From an uncultured Prevotella sp. (lineage in GTDB: Bacteria > Bacteroidota > Bacteroidia > Bacteroidales > Bacteroidaceae), in the NCBI GenBank assembly GCA_900768785.1, contig CAAGEG010000068.1:1-20540 (forward strand): a DNA stretch of 20,540 nucleotides, read 5' to 3'. The position numbers and the translations under genes are program-made. How positions within the stretch are numbered: position 1 is the first letter of the stretch; each line of letters opens with the position of its first letter. Shown here one piece after another: positions 8,219 through 15,727 of the stretch. The notes below the pieces were generated by a model that worked only from the letters and a program-made list of their open reading frames with translations, ran no database searches and had not been told where the DNA came from.

Positions 8219-9115
8219 ATGACAGCAAAAGACGCAAGACATTGTTTCTTTAATATTGCAGAACTTGTTGTAGAGATTATTTTTGAAGATACTGATTTAG
8301 ACATTTCTCTACTTCCTTCATTAAATAATTTCAAAGTAACACACGACATTATTGAGCAAAAGCTATTCACTCTGACCGTTACAGATAAAGACATTTGCTA
8401 TAAAGGAGCTCTTGAAAATATCAGGACCTTTGATACAGGCAACGGAGACATACGAGTTGAGCGCACCGAAGAAGGCGGTTATCTTTTCAATTTGTATAAT
8501 ATCAATAAAGAACTTTGCTGTACTATGCTTTGCGATAAGCTCTTCATGCACAACACCTGCAAAGTTATCGGAGATTTCTGCATGAAAAGATATGGTCTAA
8601 ATAATGCTTTAATGCTTGCATACGCATTTGCCGGATGTAAGAAACAGACACTTCTTGTTCACGCATCATTAGTAAGACACAACGGCAAAGGCTATGCTTT
8701 CATAGCTCAAAGCGGAACCGGCAAGAGCACACACACGTCTTTGTGGATGAAACACATTGCCGGATGTGACCTAATGAACGACGATAACCCTGTAATACGT
8801 ATTATTGACGGAGTGCCATACGTATATGGAAGTCCCTGGAGCGGCAAAACACCATGTTACAGACAAGTGAAAGCACCGCTTGGAGCAATAACTCGTATCG
8901 ACAGAGCTAAGGAAAACAGCATTGAAAAACTCCGTCCCGTTCAAGCGTTTGCCTCTCTTCTTCCCTGCTGTTCTACTATGAAATGGGATGTGGAATTATA
9001 CAATTACTATTGTAACACCTTGACTGAAATAATCAAAACAACAAACATTTATACACTACATTGCCTGCCTGACAAAGAAGCTGCATTATTATGTCACAAG
9101 GAAATATCAAAATAA
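8219..9115 (+). CDS. HprK-like serine kinase of a PqqD-associated module
   Basis: The C-terminal half has the fold signature of HPr kinase/PEP carboxykinase-type enzymes. This comprises HASLV at 148-152, the Walker A loop SGTGKST at 165-171, an acidic metal-binding segment LMNDDNP at 185-191 and GSPWSGK at 204-210. Residues 1-130 are a less conserved domain, with no membrane segment. True HprK phosphorylates the PTS protein HPr, but Bacteroidetes generally lack that control circuit. Homologues in lasso-peptide clusters (PadeK, ThcoK) phosphorylate the precursor peptide. Its last 25 bases overlap the S24/S26 peptidase gene and a PqqD gene follows, so I infer a role in peptide modification rather than carbon regulation. 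No promoter-like sequence is visible in the short gap upstream. Confidence 0.8.
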   Translation: MTAKDARHCFFNIAELVVEIIFEDTDLDISLLPSLNNFKVTHDIIEQKLFTLTVTDKDICYKGALENIRTFDTGNGDIRVERTEEGGYLFNLYNINKELCCTMLCDKLFMHNTCKVIGDFCMKRYGLNNALMLAYAFAGCKKQTLLVHASLVRHNGKGYAFIAQSGTGKSTHTSLWMKHIAGCDLMNDDNPVIRIIDGVPYVYGSPWSGKTPCYRQVKAPLGAITRIDRAKENSIEKLRPVQAFASLLPCCSTMKWDVELYNYYCNTLTEIIKTTNIYTLHCLPDKEAALLCHKEISK

Positions 9116-9570
9116 CCGAACTGCAACTATCAAACGACAAACTCTTACCTGAGGTTGTGCGATTGCTAAATGAAGGACATACTGTAACGTTACGCCTTCG
9201 TGGCTACAGCATGAGACCATTTTTAGAGGATGGAAGAGACAAGGCTCTGCTTACCAAACCATCGGTTGTTAAAGTTGGCGACCCTGTTCTTGCCGAAATA
9301 TCTAAAGGAAGATATGTCCTTCATAGAGTGGTTGCAATAGACAACAACAAAGTAACGCTGCGTGGAGATGGCAACTTAGGCATAGAAAAATGTACTATCA
9401 ACGATATTAAGGGTGCTGTTATAGGTTTCTATCGCAAAGGAAGAGACATCCTTGACCGCACGGATGGCAACAAATGGAAGACATATTCCTATATTTGGAC
9501 ACGGTTGTTACCGATAAGAAGATATTTGTTGTTCGTCCACAGACATTTATTTGTTAAAAATAAACATTAA
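9091..9570 (+). CDS. S24/S26 family peptidase (signal-peptidase-like)
   Basis: This 159-aa protein carries the S26 boxes GYSMRPFL (38-45, nucleophile Ser40), YVLHRVV (75-81) and RGDGN (91-95). The general base position is His78 rather than the Lys of bacterial LepB, as in archaeal, ER and SipW-type signal peptidases. It lacks an N-terminal membrane anchor; the basic-aromatic tail at 130-152 might associate with membrane. It may therefore act on a cytosolic or membrane-bound peptide rather than on general secretory preproteins. The ATG at 9091 lies inside the kinase gene in another frame, a 25-base overlap consistent with translational coupling, and no later Met would preserve the Ser box. PqqD follows after 5 bp. 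Confidence 0.85.
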   Translation: MSQGNIKITELQLSNDKLLPEVVRLLNEGHTVTLRLRGYSMRPFLEDGRDKALLTKPSVVKVGDPVLAEISKGRYVLHRVVAIDNNKVTLRGDGNLGIEKCTINDIKGAVIGFYRKGRDILDRTDGNKWKTYSYIWTRLLPIRRYLLFVHRHLFVKNKH

Positions 9571-9575
9571 TATAT

Positions 9576-9845
9576 ATGAGAGCAAAAAAAGGATTTAAAT
9601 TACGTAACATTTGTGGAGAAAATATTATTGTTGCAGAAGGCAAGGAGAATATTGATTTCACCAACATTATAAGTATGAACGAAACATCAGCTTTTCTTTG
9701 GGAACAGATAGAGCAAAAAGACAATTTTGATGCAGAAACATTGACAGAATTACTTCTTGACAACTATGATGTTGACAAAGAAACAGCCTTAAACGATGCC
9801 TCAGAACTTATAAAACAATGGCTTGAGGCTGAAATTATTGAATAA
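9576..9845 (+). CDS. PqqD family peptide-binding protein
   Basis: The 89 residues match the size and pattern of stand-alone PqqD domains. An N-terminal beta-wing (KKGFKLRNICGENIIVAEG, 4-22) is followed by ISMNETSAFLWEQIE (32-46) and a helical tail with an acidic character. PqqD-like folds are RiPP recognition elements: they hold the leader of a ribosomally made peptide and present it to a modifying enzyme. Here the partners in the same unit are the HprK-like kinase and the S24/S26 peptidase. It is the last gene before a hairpin terminator at 9858. No radical SAM enzyme, lasso cyclase or clear precursor peptide accompanies it, so the substrate is unknown. Confidence 0.88.
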   Translation: MRAKKGFKLRNICGENIIVAEGKENIDFTNIISMNETSAFLWEQIEQKDNFDAETLTELLLDNYDVDKETALNDASELIKQWLEAEIIE

Positions 9846-9857
9846 ATAATATTCTAC

Positions 9858-9895
9858 AAAAGAGTGAGAGACAACGCAAATCTCCCACTCTTTTT
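9858..9895 (+). terminator. Rho-independent terminator after the PqqD gene
   Basis: A 14-bp stem with one A/C mismatch pairs AAAAGAGTGAGAGA (9858-9871) with TCTCCCACTCTTTT (9881-9894) around a 9-base loop, running into Ts. The stem's own A-run makes it usable from the minus strand too, so it may also stop fucP transcripts. Confidence 0.85.
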
Positions 9896-9963
9896 CTTAT
9901 ATCAACAAACCAAGTCAATACGCTAAATTTCAATTCTATATATTGAACAATTGAGAATATATA

Positions 9964-10057
9964 GTTTACGACGCATAAGTATGCTGTTTACGATGCCTAA
10001 GTATGCTGTTTAGACTTGCTAAGTATGCTGTTTACGATGCCTAAGTATGCTGTTTAC
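9964..10057. repeat. Tandem array, four 22-bp units
   Basis: Units begin at 9964, 9986, 10008 and 10030, exactly 22 bp apart, with a partial fifth at 10052. A 15-base core TAAGTATGCTGTTTA is identical in all four copies (9976, 9998, 10020, 10042). The 7-base spacers between cores read CGATGCC, GACTTGC, CGATGCC, so two versions alternate. The first copy contains the inverted repeat GCATA-AG-TATGC. The array lies between the convergent PqqD and fucP genes. The period of about two helical turns would put every core on the same DNA face. Role unknown. Confidence 0.9.
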
Positions 10058-10104
10058 AAAACACAAACAATATTTGACAATTTTCAATCAAACTAAATGT
10101 CTTT

Positions 10105-11409
10105 TTATTCAGCCTTCTTTCCCATACGCTTTCCGTATATTGCAACAACAATAAAGCATATCAACGGCAACACAAACGAGATATTCACAGCCGGAACAGA
10201 CATCAAAGTGCCCATATCTATTATAGAAGCTTGCAAAGGAGGTAATACACTACCGCCTAAAATAGCCATTATCAAACCTGCCGCACCGAACTTTGCATCA
10301 TCGCCAAGACCTTGTAGGGCTATTCCATATATTGTCGGGAACATCAAAGACATACATCCGCTAATTGCCACAAGGCAATACACTCCATAAGAATTACGCA
10401 ACATTATCACGCCAATAACAAAAATTATAGCAGCTGAAGCAAGAACAAATAGCAGTCTTCCCGGATTTATGTATTTCAAAAAGAATGTACATATAAACCT
10501 ACTGCAGCAGAAAAATATCATAGCATAGATATTAAACTGTTGTGACAACACTTCCGCCGATCTTTCATCCATACCTTCAAGCATAAAATAATGCGTTCCG
10601 TATTGTATAATAAAAGTCCAACACATTATCTGTGCACCTACATAGAAGAATTGAGCAACCACTCCCTCACGATAATGCTTAATGTTGAATATACGTCGCA
10701 ACGTAGGAAGGAAGTCTATACTATGGTTTTGGTCTGCATTTTTAGGCATTCTTGCAAATAATATCACAAGAAACATAACAGCAATAATAGCGGCTATGAC
10801 AAGATACGGTGTTATAAGCACAGTCAAATCATGTTCTTTAAGAGCCAAAAACTCGCTATCTGTCAACTTCGCCCTACCCTCTGTGTCTATCGGACTAAGC
10901 TTTGCTTGTATAAAGTTCATAGCAACATACATTCCAAGAAGCGAACCCATCGGGTTAAAACTCTGTGCCAAGTTCAGCCTACGTGTTGCTGTCTGCTCAG
11001 TTCCCATTGAAAGAATATACGGATTGCAGCTTGTTTCAAGAAACGACAAGCCACATGTTAGCACAAAATAAGCTATTAAGAAGTAGCCGTAATCTCCAAT
11101 AAGTTTTGCGGGAAAGAACATAAATGCACCAAGAGCGTACATTGCAAGTCCGGTCAATACACCTGCCTTGTAAGAAAAACGCCTTATAAAGATAGCTGCA
11201 GGGAAAGCCATAGCAAAATAACCGCCATAAAAAGCAACCTGAACAAGTGCTCCGTCAGTCACACTCATGCGGAATATCTTTGAAAAAGCCTTTACCATTG
11301 GATTGGTAATATCGTTGGCAAATCCCCAAAGAGCAAAACAAGAAGTAATAAGGATGAAGGGGAGCACATAGCTCACCCCATCCTTACGCAATATACTGTC
11401 TTTTGCCAT
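10105..11409 (-). CDS. fucP: L-fucose:H+ symporter (MFS permease)
   Basis: FucP imports L-fucose with protons across the inner membrane. The 434-aa protein has the 12-helix major facilitator pattern and the family length (438 in E. coli). Recognisable segments include LWGFANDITNP (27-37), YGGYFAMAFPA (61-71), the YKAGVLTGL loop after helix 2, and FLETSCNPYIL (123-133). Glu125 aligns with the conserved Glu135 of E. coli FucP. By simple alignment the E. coli proton-coupling Asp46 position holds Asn36, with an Asp three residues earlier (Asp33). It lies 8 bp downstream of fucI on the same strand, making a fucI-fucP operon. Other hexose permeases of this subfamily exist (GluP), so specificity relies on fucI. 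Confidence 0.88.
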   Translation of the reverse strand: MAKDSILRKDGVSYVLPFILITSCFALWGFANDITNPMVKAFSKIFRMSVTDGALVQVAFYGGYFAMAFPAAIFIRRFSYKAGVLTGLAMYALGAFMFFPAKLIGDYGYFLIAYFVLTCGLSFLETSCNPYILSMGTEQTATRRLNLAQSFNPMGSLLGMYVAMNFIQAKLSPIDTEGRAKLTDSEFLALKEHDLTVLITPYLVIAAIIAVMFLVILFARMPKNADQNHSIDFLPTLRRIFNIKHYREGVVAQFFYVGAQIMCWTFIIQYGTHYFMLEGMDERSAEVLSQQFNIYAMIFFCCSRFICTFFLKYINPGRLLFVLASAAIIFVIGVIMLRNSYGVYCLVAISGCMSLMFPTIYGIALQGLGDDAKFGAAGLIMAILGGSVLPPLQASIIDMGTLMSVPAVNISFVLPLICFIVVAIYGKRMGKKAE

Positions 11410-11417
11410 AACGAAGG

Positions 11418-13190
11418 CTACTTGTATAGCGGTCCGAAATTAGCACAAGCTCTATAGTCAGCACTTTCTTTATCCATGCCGAAAGCATTCCATGTTGCCG
11501 GTCGGAATATTTTTTCCTCATCAACATTATGCATACAAACAGGTATGCGAAGCATAGATGCAAGTGTTATAAGGTCTGCTCCGATGTGTCCATAGCTTAT
11601 TGCACCATGATTAGCTCCCCAGTTGTTCATCACCGAATAAACATCTTTAAATGCGGGTTTATCACAAAGGCGAGGCACAAACCATGTTGTTGGCCATGTC
11701 GGGTCTGTACGTACGTTCAGTTTTTCATATATTTCTTTATCAACATCTGCCGTCCAACCCTCTGCTATCTGCAATACCGGACCTAATCCTTTTACAAGAT
11801 TTAGACGTGCCATTGTTACCGGCATACCTCCTTTTGTGAGGAAATTAGAAGAGAAACCGCCACCTCTGAAGTAGTCACGGTCTGCCGGACACCAATGAGT
11901 AGCTGCAAGACATTCGTTCATGTCCTTCTCTGTCATCTCCCAGAACTGTTTCATCACAGGATGTCCGGCTTCATCAGAACTGTAACCAGTACCATCAAGA
12001 GTTGTAGAACCGGAATTTATGAGGTGTATCATACCACCGGAAGCTCGTCCTGTAAGCTCTTTTCCGGTTACACGTTTCACAGCTTCGGGGCTCCAATATG
12101 TACGAACATCTGAGAAAATAGAAGCTCTGTTGGTCAGCAAGTGTTCAAATAGCATAGCAAGACCATTGCAACAGTCGTTCTCAGTAGCAAAGACGTAAGC
12201 CTCTCGTATGCCGTTCCAATCAAAAGAAGTATTAAGAATAGTCTCGCTAAAATCGCCGTTAGGCAAGAAATCAGTCCATTGTCTCTGTCCTTGGAAGCCA
12301 CCTGCAATAGCATTATGACCGAGAGACTCTTCCTTATATCCGGCTTCCAGAAGTTTAGGATTGCCAATCATGAGGTCTCTAAGTATTATTGTCATCTTAA
12401 CAACAAACTCCCAGTCGGCATCTTTCTCCTCACGTGTCTTCTGTTTCTCCGGTCTATTCTTGTCAAAGCCTTCGTTTGGAACACAGTATTTTTTGGTCCA
12501 CACCATAGCTTTTTCATATTCCTCCTTGTCGTAAATACCCAACTGAATACGTCTCATCACCTCTGTCATATCCACTTGTTCAGCTCTTATGCCGAGATAT
12601 TCCTGCAAGAAATTGGCGTCAACAATACTTCCGGCAATACCCATTGCCACGTTACCAACTGATAGATATGATTTACCGCGCATAGTAGCAACAGCTTGAG
12701 CAGCACGAGCCCAACGCAATATCTTCTCAGCTACGTCTTCAGGTATGCTATTATCATCCAGATCCTGTACGTCATGTCCATAGATACCGAAAGCAGGTAA
12801 GCCTTTCTGAGCATGAGCAGCCAATACGGCAGCCAAATAAACTGCTCCCGGACGTTCTGTTCCATTAAATCCCCATACGGCTTTTGGCCAATAAGGATGC
12901 ATATCCATTGTCTCTGAGCCATAGCACCAGCAAGATGTTACAGATATAGTGGCACCTACTCCACTCTTTTCAAACTTTTCGGCACATGCAGCAGCCTCTG
13001 CCACACGTCCTATTGTGGTATCTGCAATAACACACTCCACAGGTGAGCCATCACCATTTCTTAGATTTGTAGAGATAAGTTGAGCTACTGCATTAGCTAA
13101 ATTCATAGTCTTGTCTTCAAGACTCTCACGTATTCCCCCCTGACGACCATCAATAATGGGGCGAATACCGATTTTCGGATAGTTTTTCAT
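11418..13190 (-). CDS. fucI: L-fucose isomerase
   Basis: FucI converts L-fucose to L-fuculose (and D-arabinose to D-ribulose) in the cytosol with Mn2+. The 590 residues are almost exactly the length of the E. coli enzyme (591), and the active-site residues fall at the same numbers: Glu337 in FATEND, Asp361 in SDVRTYWSPEA, and His528 in NNWGANHGA. The N-terminal KIGIRPIIDGRQGG (6-19) is typical. It leads a fucI-fucP pair; the fuculokinase and aldolase that would complete the pathway are not in the window. No clean TTTG/TAnnTTTG promoter is seen in the 118 bp upstream. A 6-bp inverted repeat there may be an operator. Confidence 0.97.
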   Translation of the reverse strand: MKNYPKIGIRPIIDGRQGGIRESLEDKTMNLANAVAQLISTNLRNGDGSPVECVIADTTIGRVAEAAACAEKFEKSGVGATISVTSCWCYGSETMDMHPYWPKAVWGFNGTERPGAVYLAAVLAAHAQKGLPAFGIYGHDVQDLDDNSIPEDVAEKILRWARAAQAVATMRGKSYLSVGNVAMGIAGSIVDANFLQEYLGIRAEQVDMTEVMRRIQLGIYDKEEYEKAMVWTKKYCVPNEGFDKNRPEKQKTREEKDADWEFVVKMTIILRDLMIGNPKLLEAGYKEESLGHNAIAGGFQGQRQWTDFLPNGDFSETILNTSFDWNGIREAYVFATENDCCNGLAMLFEHLLTNRASIFSDVRTYWSPEAVKRVTGKELTGRASGGMIHLINSGSTTLDGTGYSSDEAGHPVMKQFWEMTEKDMNECLAATHWCPADRDYFRGGGFSSNFLTKGGMPVTMARLNLVKGLGPVLQIAEGWTADVDKEIYEKLNVRTDPTWPTTWFVPRLCDKPAFKDVYSVMNNWGANHGAISYGHIGADLITLASMLRIPVCMHNVDEEKIFRPATWNAFGMDKESADYRACANFGPLYK

Positions 13191-13238
13191 TGCTATATTA
13201 ATTTAAAGATAATAAGATATACATTATTTTATAATAGT

Positions 13239-13261
13239 CACTAATACTGCTTTTGTTAGTG
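13239..13261. promoter_or_regulatory. Candidate operator upstream of fucI
   Basis: CACTAA (13239-13244) and TTAGTG (13256-13261) form an inverted repeat with an 11-bp centre, about 50-70 bp upstream of the fucI ATG. Spacing fits a dimeric regulator. The rest of the 118-bp gap is AT-rich; a TATCTTTA (one mismatch to the -7 consensus) at 13211-13204 would leave almost no leader. Confidence 0.3.
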
Positions 13262-13308
13262 TTTGGTTATGCTGATAAAAGGCATTTCGACAGTAAATGA
13301 CATTATTG

Positions 13309-13893
13309 TCAGAAAGAAAGTTTTGCGAGACGGTCTCTAAGTTGTTGCGCTTCAGATTGTCTTATAGCGAGTTTTATCTCGCAAGTAGACTCAAAATTCT
13401 GCGAAACAATACGTGGGCGCATCTCTTTTACCACTTTCATAACACCATTCATCATGACATACGGAAAAGTGTATGTTATTTGCTCTTCCACTTCCCTTGT
13501 TACTATCTCTGCATTTGCCAACGCTTCCATTGTGGCGGTGCGATATGCAACAATCAAACCGCCTGTTCCGAGATTTACACCTCCATAGTATCTAACAACA
13601 GCAACAAAGATATCAGTCAGTTCTGCCGAATTAATTTGTCCGAGAATAGGTTTCCCTGCTGTACTACTTGGCTCTCCATCATCATTAGCTCTGAATGTTT
13701 TGCGGTCGGGACCAAGCACATAAGCATAGCAAACATGGCGAGCATCATAATATTTCTTTTTGTATTCTTGTAGCAAAGCCTTTATTTCGTCTTCGCTTTC
13801 CACGTGATGTGCAAAAGCGAGAAACTTACTCCTTTTCTCGGAATAGGTTCCTTCGCTTGTGCCGTTTATCGTTTTATACTCGTCAGACGCCAT
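13309..13893 (-). CDS. yigZ: YigZ/IMPACT family protein
   Basis: A 194-aa cytosolic protein of the IMPACT (UPF0029, YigZ) family. The N-terminal domain contains the two family signatures DDGEPSSTAGKPIL at 71-84 and VVRYYGGVNLGTGGL at 99-113, with the early SKFLAFA at 22-28. The C-terminal DUF1949 ferredoxin-like domain covers about 135-194. Eukaryotic IMPACT modulates GCN2 signalling; the bacterial role is not settled, with ribosome or nucleic-acid association suggested by structure. It starts 16 bp after the DUF1015 stop on the same strand and probably shares that promoter. Its stop codon overlaps a small TGACA/TGTCA hairpin. Confidence 0.93.
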   Translation of the reverse strand: MASDEYKTINGTSEGTYSEKRSKFLAFAHHVESEDEIKALLQEYKKKYYDARHVCYAYVLGPDRKTFRANDDGEPSSTAGKPILGQINSAELTDIFVAVVRYYGGVNLGTGGLIVAYRTATMEALANAEIVTREVEEQITYTFPYVMMNGVMKVVKEMRPRIVSQNFESTCEIKLAIRQSEAQQLRDRLAKLSF

Positions 13894-13909
13894 GTTTCAA
13901 TGTCCTGTA

Positions 13910-15157
13910 TCAATCAAGACTGTGAATTATTAACCCGGAACGGAGTTTCGGTTCAAACCATGTAGCCTTTGGAGGCATTATCTTTCCGCTGTCTGCAATG
14001 TCCATTATCTGTTGCATAGTTACAGGATAAAGAGCTAAAGCCATGCGCATCTCACCACTATCAACACGTCTTTTCAGCTCTTCAAGTCCGCGAAGACCAC
14101 CCACAAAGTCTATACGCTTGTCTGAGCGGAGGTCTTTTATGCCGAGTATGTTATCAAGTATCAACCTGCTGGAAATATCAACATCAAGCACACCTATGGG
14201 GTCTGTGTTGTCATAAGTGTCTTCTTTGGCAGTCAAAGAATACCATTTACCATCAAGATATAATGAGAAATTGTGTAACGAAGTGGGTTTATAAATGTCT
14301 TCACCCTTGTCTTCTACATCAAAATTCTGCTTTAACGCATCAATAAACTGTTGTGAAGACAATCCGTTAAGGTCTTTAACTACACGATTATAGTCAAGAA
14401 TCGTTAGTTGTGAAGCTTGGAAACAAACAGCCATGAAGTAGTTATACTCTTCATCGCCTGTATGATTTGGATTGTTTTTCTGTTTCTCTGCACCAACCAA
14501 AGCAGCTGCTGCTGAGCGATGATGTCCGTCTGCAATATATAGAGAAGGCATTTTTGCGAACTCTTCTGTAATGACTTTCATGTCGGCATCATCAGATATA
14601 ATCCAGAAACGATGTCTGAAACCATCTATCGGAGCAATAAAATCATACTCAGGATTTGTTGCCGCATATCTCATAATCAACTCATTTAGAGTAGCGTTGT
14701 CAGGATAAGCAAAGAACACAGGCTCTATATTGGCATTATTAACACGAACATGCTTCATGCGATCTTCCTCTTTGTCGCGTCGTGTAAGCTCGTGTTTCTT
14801 TATGCGACCTTCCATATAATCATTCACCCATGCACCAACCACAAGTCCGTATTGTGTTTTTCCGTTCATCGTTTGTGCATAGATATAATAATGATCTTTG
14901 TCATCTTGAACCAGCCAACCATTGTCTTTGAATTTCTTAAAATTGGCTGCAGCTTTCTCATATACGCATGCGTCATATTCGCTTGTGCCAACAGGGAAGT
15001 CTATTTCAGGTTTTATAATGTGATAAAGACTCATTTCGTTGTCTCCAGCCTCTGCTCTTGCCTCTTCCGAATTCAGAACATCGTAAGGGCGAGACTCCAC
15101 TTTTTCTACCAATTCCTTTGGAGGTCTTATGCCTCTAAACGGTTTTATTGTTGCCAT
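13910..15157 (-). CDS. DUF1015 family protein
   Basis: A 415-aa cytosolic protein of DUF1015, recognisable from KPFRGIRP at 5-12, PYDVL at 24-28, the KHELTRRDKEEDR block at 121-133 and the strongly conserved YIADGHHRSAAA at 207-218. The family has ParB/sulfiredoxin-like character and in Bacteroidetes is often found beside serine biosynthesis genes (serC, serA); those are not here, so no pathway can be assigned from context. The open frame extends 35 residues upstream to 15262 but that part is hydrophobic AT-run sequence crossing the promoter. The ATG at 15157, preceded by an A-rich leader and a good promoter, is preferred. Confidence 0.9.
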   Translation of the reverse strand: MATIKPFRGIRPPKELVEKVESRPYDVLNSEEARAEAGDNEMSLYHIIKPEIDFPVGTSEYDACVYEKAAANFKKFKDNGWLVQDDKDHYYIYAQTMNGKTQYGLVVGAWVNDYMEGRIKKHELTRRDKEEDRMKHVRVNNANIEPVFFAYPDNATLNELIMRYAATNPEYDFIAPIDGFRHRFWIISDDADMKVITEEFAKMPSLYIADGHHRSAAAALVGAEKQKNNPNHTGDEEYNYFMAVCFQASQLTILDYNRVVKDLNGLSSQQFIDALKQNFDVEDKGEDIYKPTSLHNFSLYLDGKWYSLTAKEDTYDNTDPIGVLDVDISSRLILDNILGIKDLRSDKRIDFVGGLRGLEELKRRVDSGEMRMALALYPVTMQQIMDIADSGKIMPPKATWFEPKLRSGLIIHSLD

Positions 15158-15198
15158 ATTTAATGTTTCTGTTTGGTTGTTATTAATGATTAATAGTA

Positions 15199-15228
15199 CA
15201 AAAGTAATGAAAAAAACTAAACTGCAAA
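15199..15228 (-). promoter_or_regulatory. Promoter for DUF1015-yigZ
   Basis: On the minus strand TTTG (15228-15225), 18 bp, TACTTTTG (15206-15199), matching TTTG/TAnnTTTG. Start near 15192 gives a leader of about 35 nt. Its position inside the longer open frame is what rules out the upstream start at 15262. Confidence 0.65.
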
Positions 15229-15294
15229 AATTAATAGCATTAATATCAATTTTGCTTAACAATCATTATGTGACTTAATACAGAATTTCTTTAC

Positions 15295-15308
15295 ATGGTT
15301 TTAACCAT
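15295..15308. repeat. Perfect inverted repeat ATGGTT-TT-AACCAT
   Basis: Six-base arms around a two-base centre, about 90 bp upstream of the DUF1015 transcription start. Compact and symmetric like a dimeric repressor site, but it could be chance in AT-rich DNA. Confidence 0.35.
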
Positions 15309-15366
15309 AAAAATACTATGTTAACGATTGAAGAAAAATAAAAAAGCCTCATCATTTTGATTATTA

Positions 15367-15668
15367 ATGCAGATTAAACATATTGAAGGAACAAAGGACA
15401 GTGGTGCATCTTATAATCAAATGTCTCATAAATACAACATCTATAGTGGTAATATTATTCATTGATAGCGGAAATACCTGAATAAAATTGTATCTTTGCC
15501 ATTAAATATGCACGATTTAGAAAAAAGGTATTTACAGCAAAGACAAAGAAAGAGAGTAAGACAGTACCGAATGAGGAAGAAAAGTTGCTTGATAATATAT
15601 CATCCTTTGGTGGCAATAAAGCATTTTCTTGGTTATTAAGCCACAATCGGTTAGAAGAAATCTCTTGA
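15367..15668 (+). pseudogene. Possible decayed helix-turn-helix/transposase-like ORF
   Basis: From the ATG at 15367 a 32-codon frame reads through a segment, SYNQMSHKYNIYSGNIIH, that resembles a helix-turn-helix of the type found at the start of transposase OrfA proteins. It meets TGA and TAG at 15463-15468. The same frame continues with RKYLNKIVSLPLN and a basic stretch to 15639. Near an A6 run (15521-15526) a second frame opens, encoding KKVFTAK and EEEKLLDNISSF and ending at a TGA at 15666-15668. The pattern (stops, then a frame change) suggests a degraded gene. No terminal inverted repeats were seen. Alternatively the second frame is a small unknown gene. Confidence 0.3.
15491..15498 (+). 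promoter_or_regulatory. -7-like box upstream of umuDC
   Basis: TATCTTTG matches TAnnTTTG, but no TTTG lies at the right distance upstream (nearest similar ATTG is 26 bp away). It is the only -7 candidate on the plus strand between 15262 and umuD and would give a leader of about 225 nt. The decayed frame overlapping it makes chance possible. Confidence 0.3.
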
Positions 15669-15727
15669 ATGAACTGAAACAAATAATTAAATGTCGTATT
15701 GAGATTTATTAAACAGCTATTATCATC

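Larger units (their letters stand above)
15158..15727. other. 570-bp intergenic region between divergent operons
   Basis: From left to right it holds the DUF1015 promoter, a 14-bp inverted repeat (15295), an apparently decayed reading frame (15367-15668) with a -7-like box inside it (15491), and 59 bp of AT-rich leader before umuD. No tRNA, riboswitch or terminator was recognised. Confidence 0.7.

Noticed and set aside
8219..9115. True HPr kinase/phosphorylase controlling carbon catabolite repression
   Set aside because: No PTS genes are present in the window, Bacteroidetes generally lack the HPr(Ser) circuit, and the gene overlaps a peptidase next to PqqD.
10025..10096. A 23-codon frame (MLFTMPKYAV...) running out of the 9964 repeat array, considered as precursor for the PqqD module
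   Set aside because: It begins inside a tandem repeat whose 22-bp unit breaks the frame in each copy, lies beyond the module's terminator, and has no promoter or leader-like features.
15158..15262. 35-residue N-terminal extension of the DUF1015 protein
   Set aside because: It crosses a good minus-strand promoter at 15199-15228, and homologues start at MATIKPF-like sequences.
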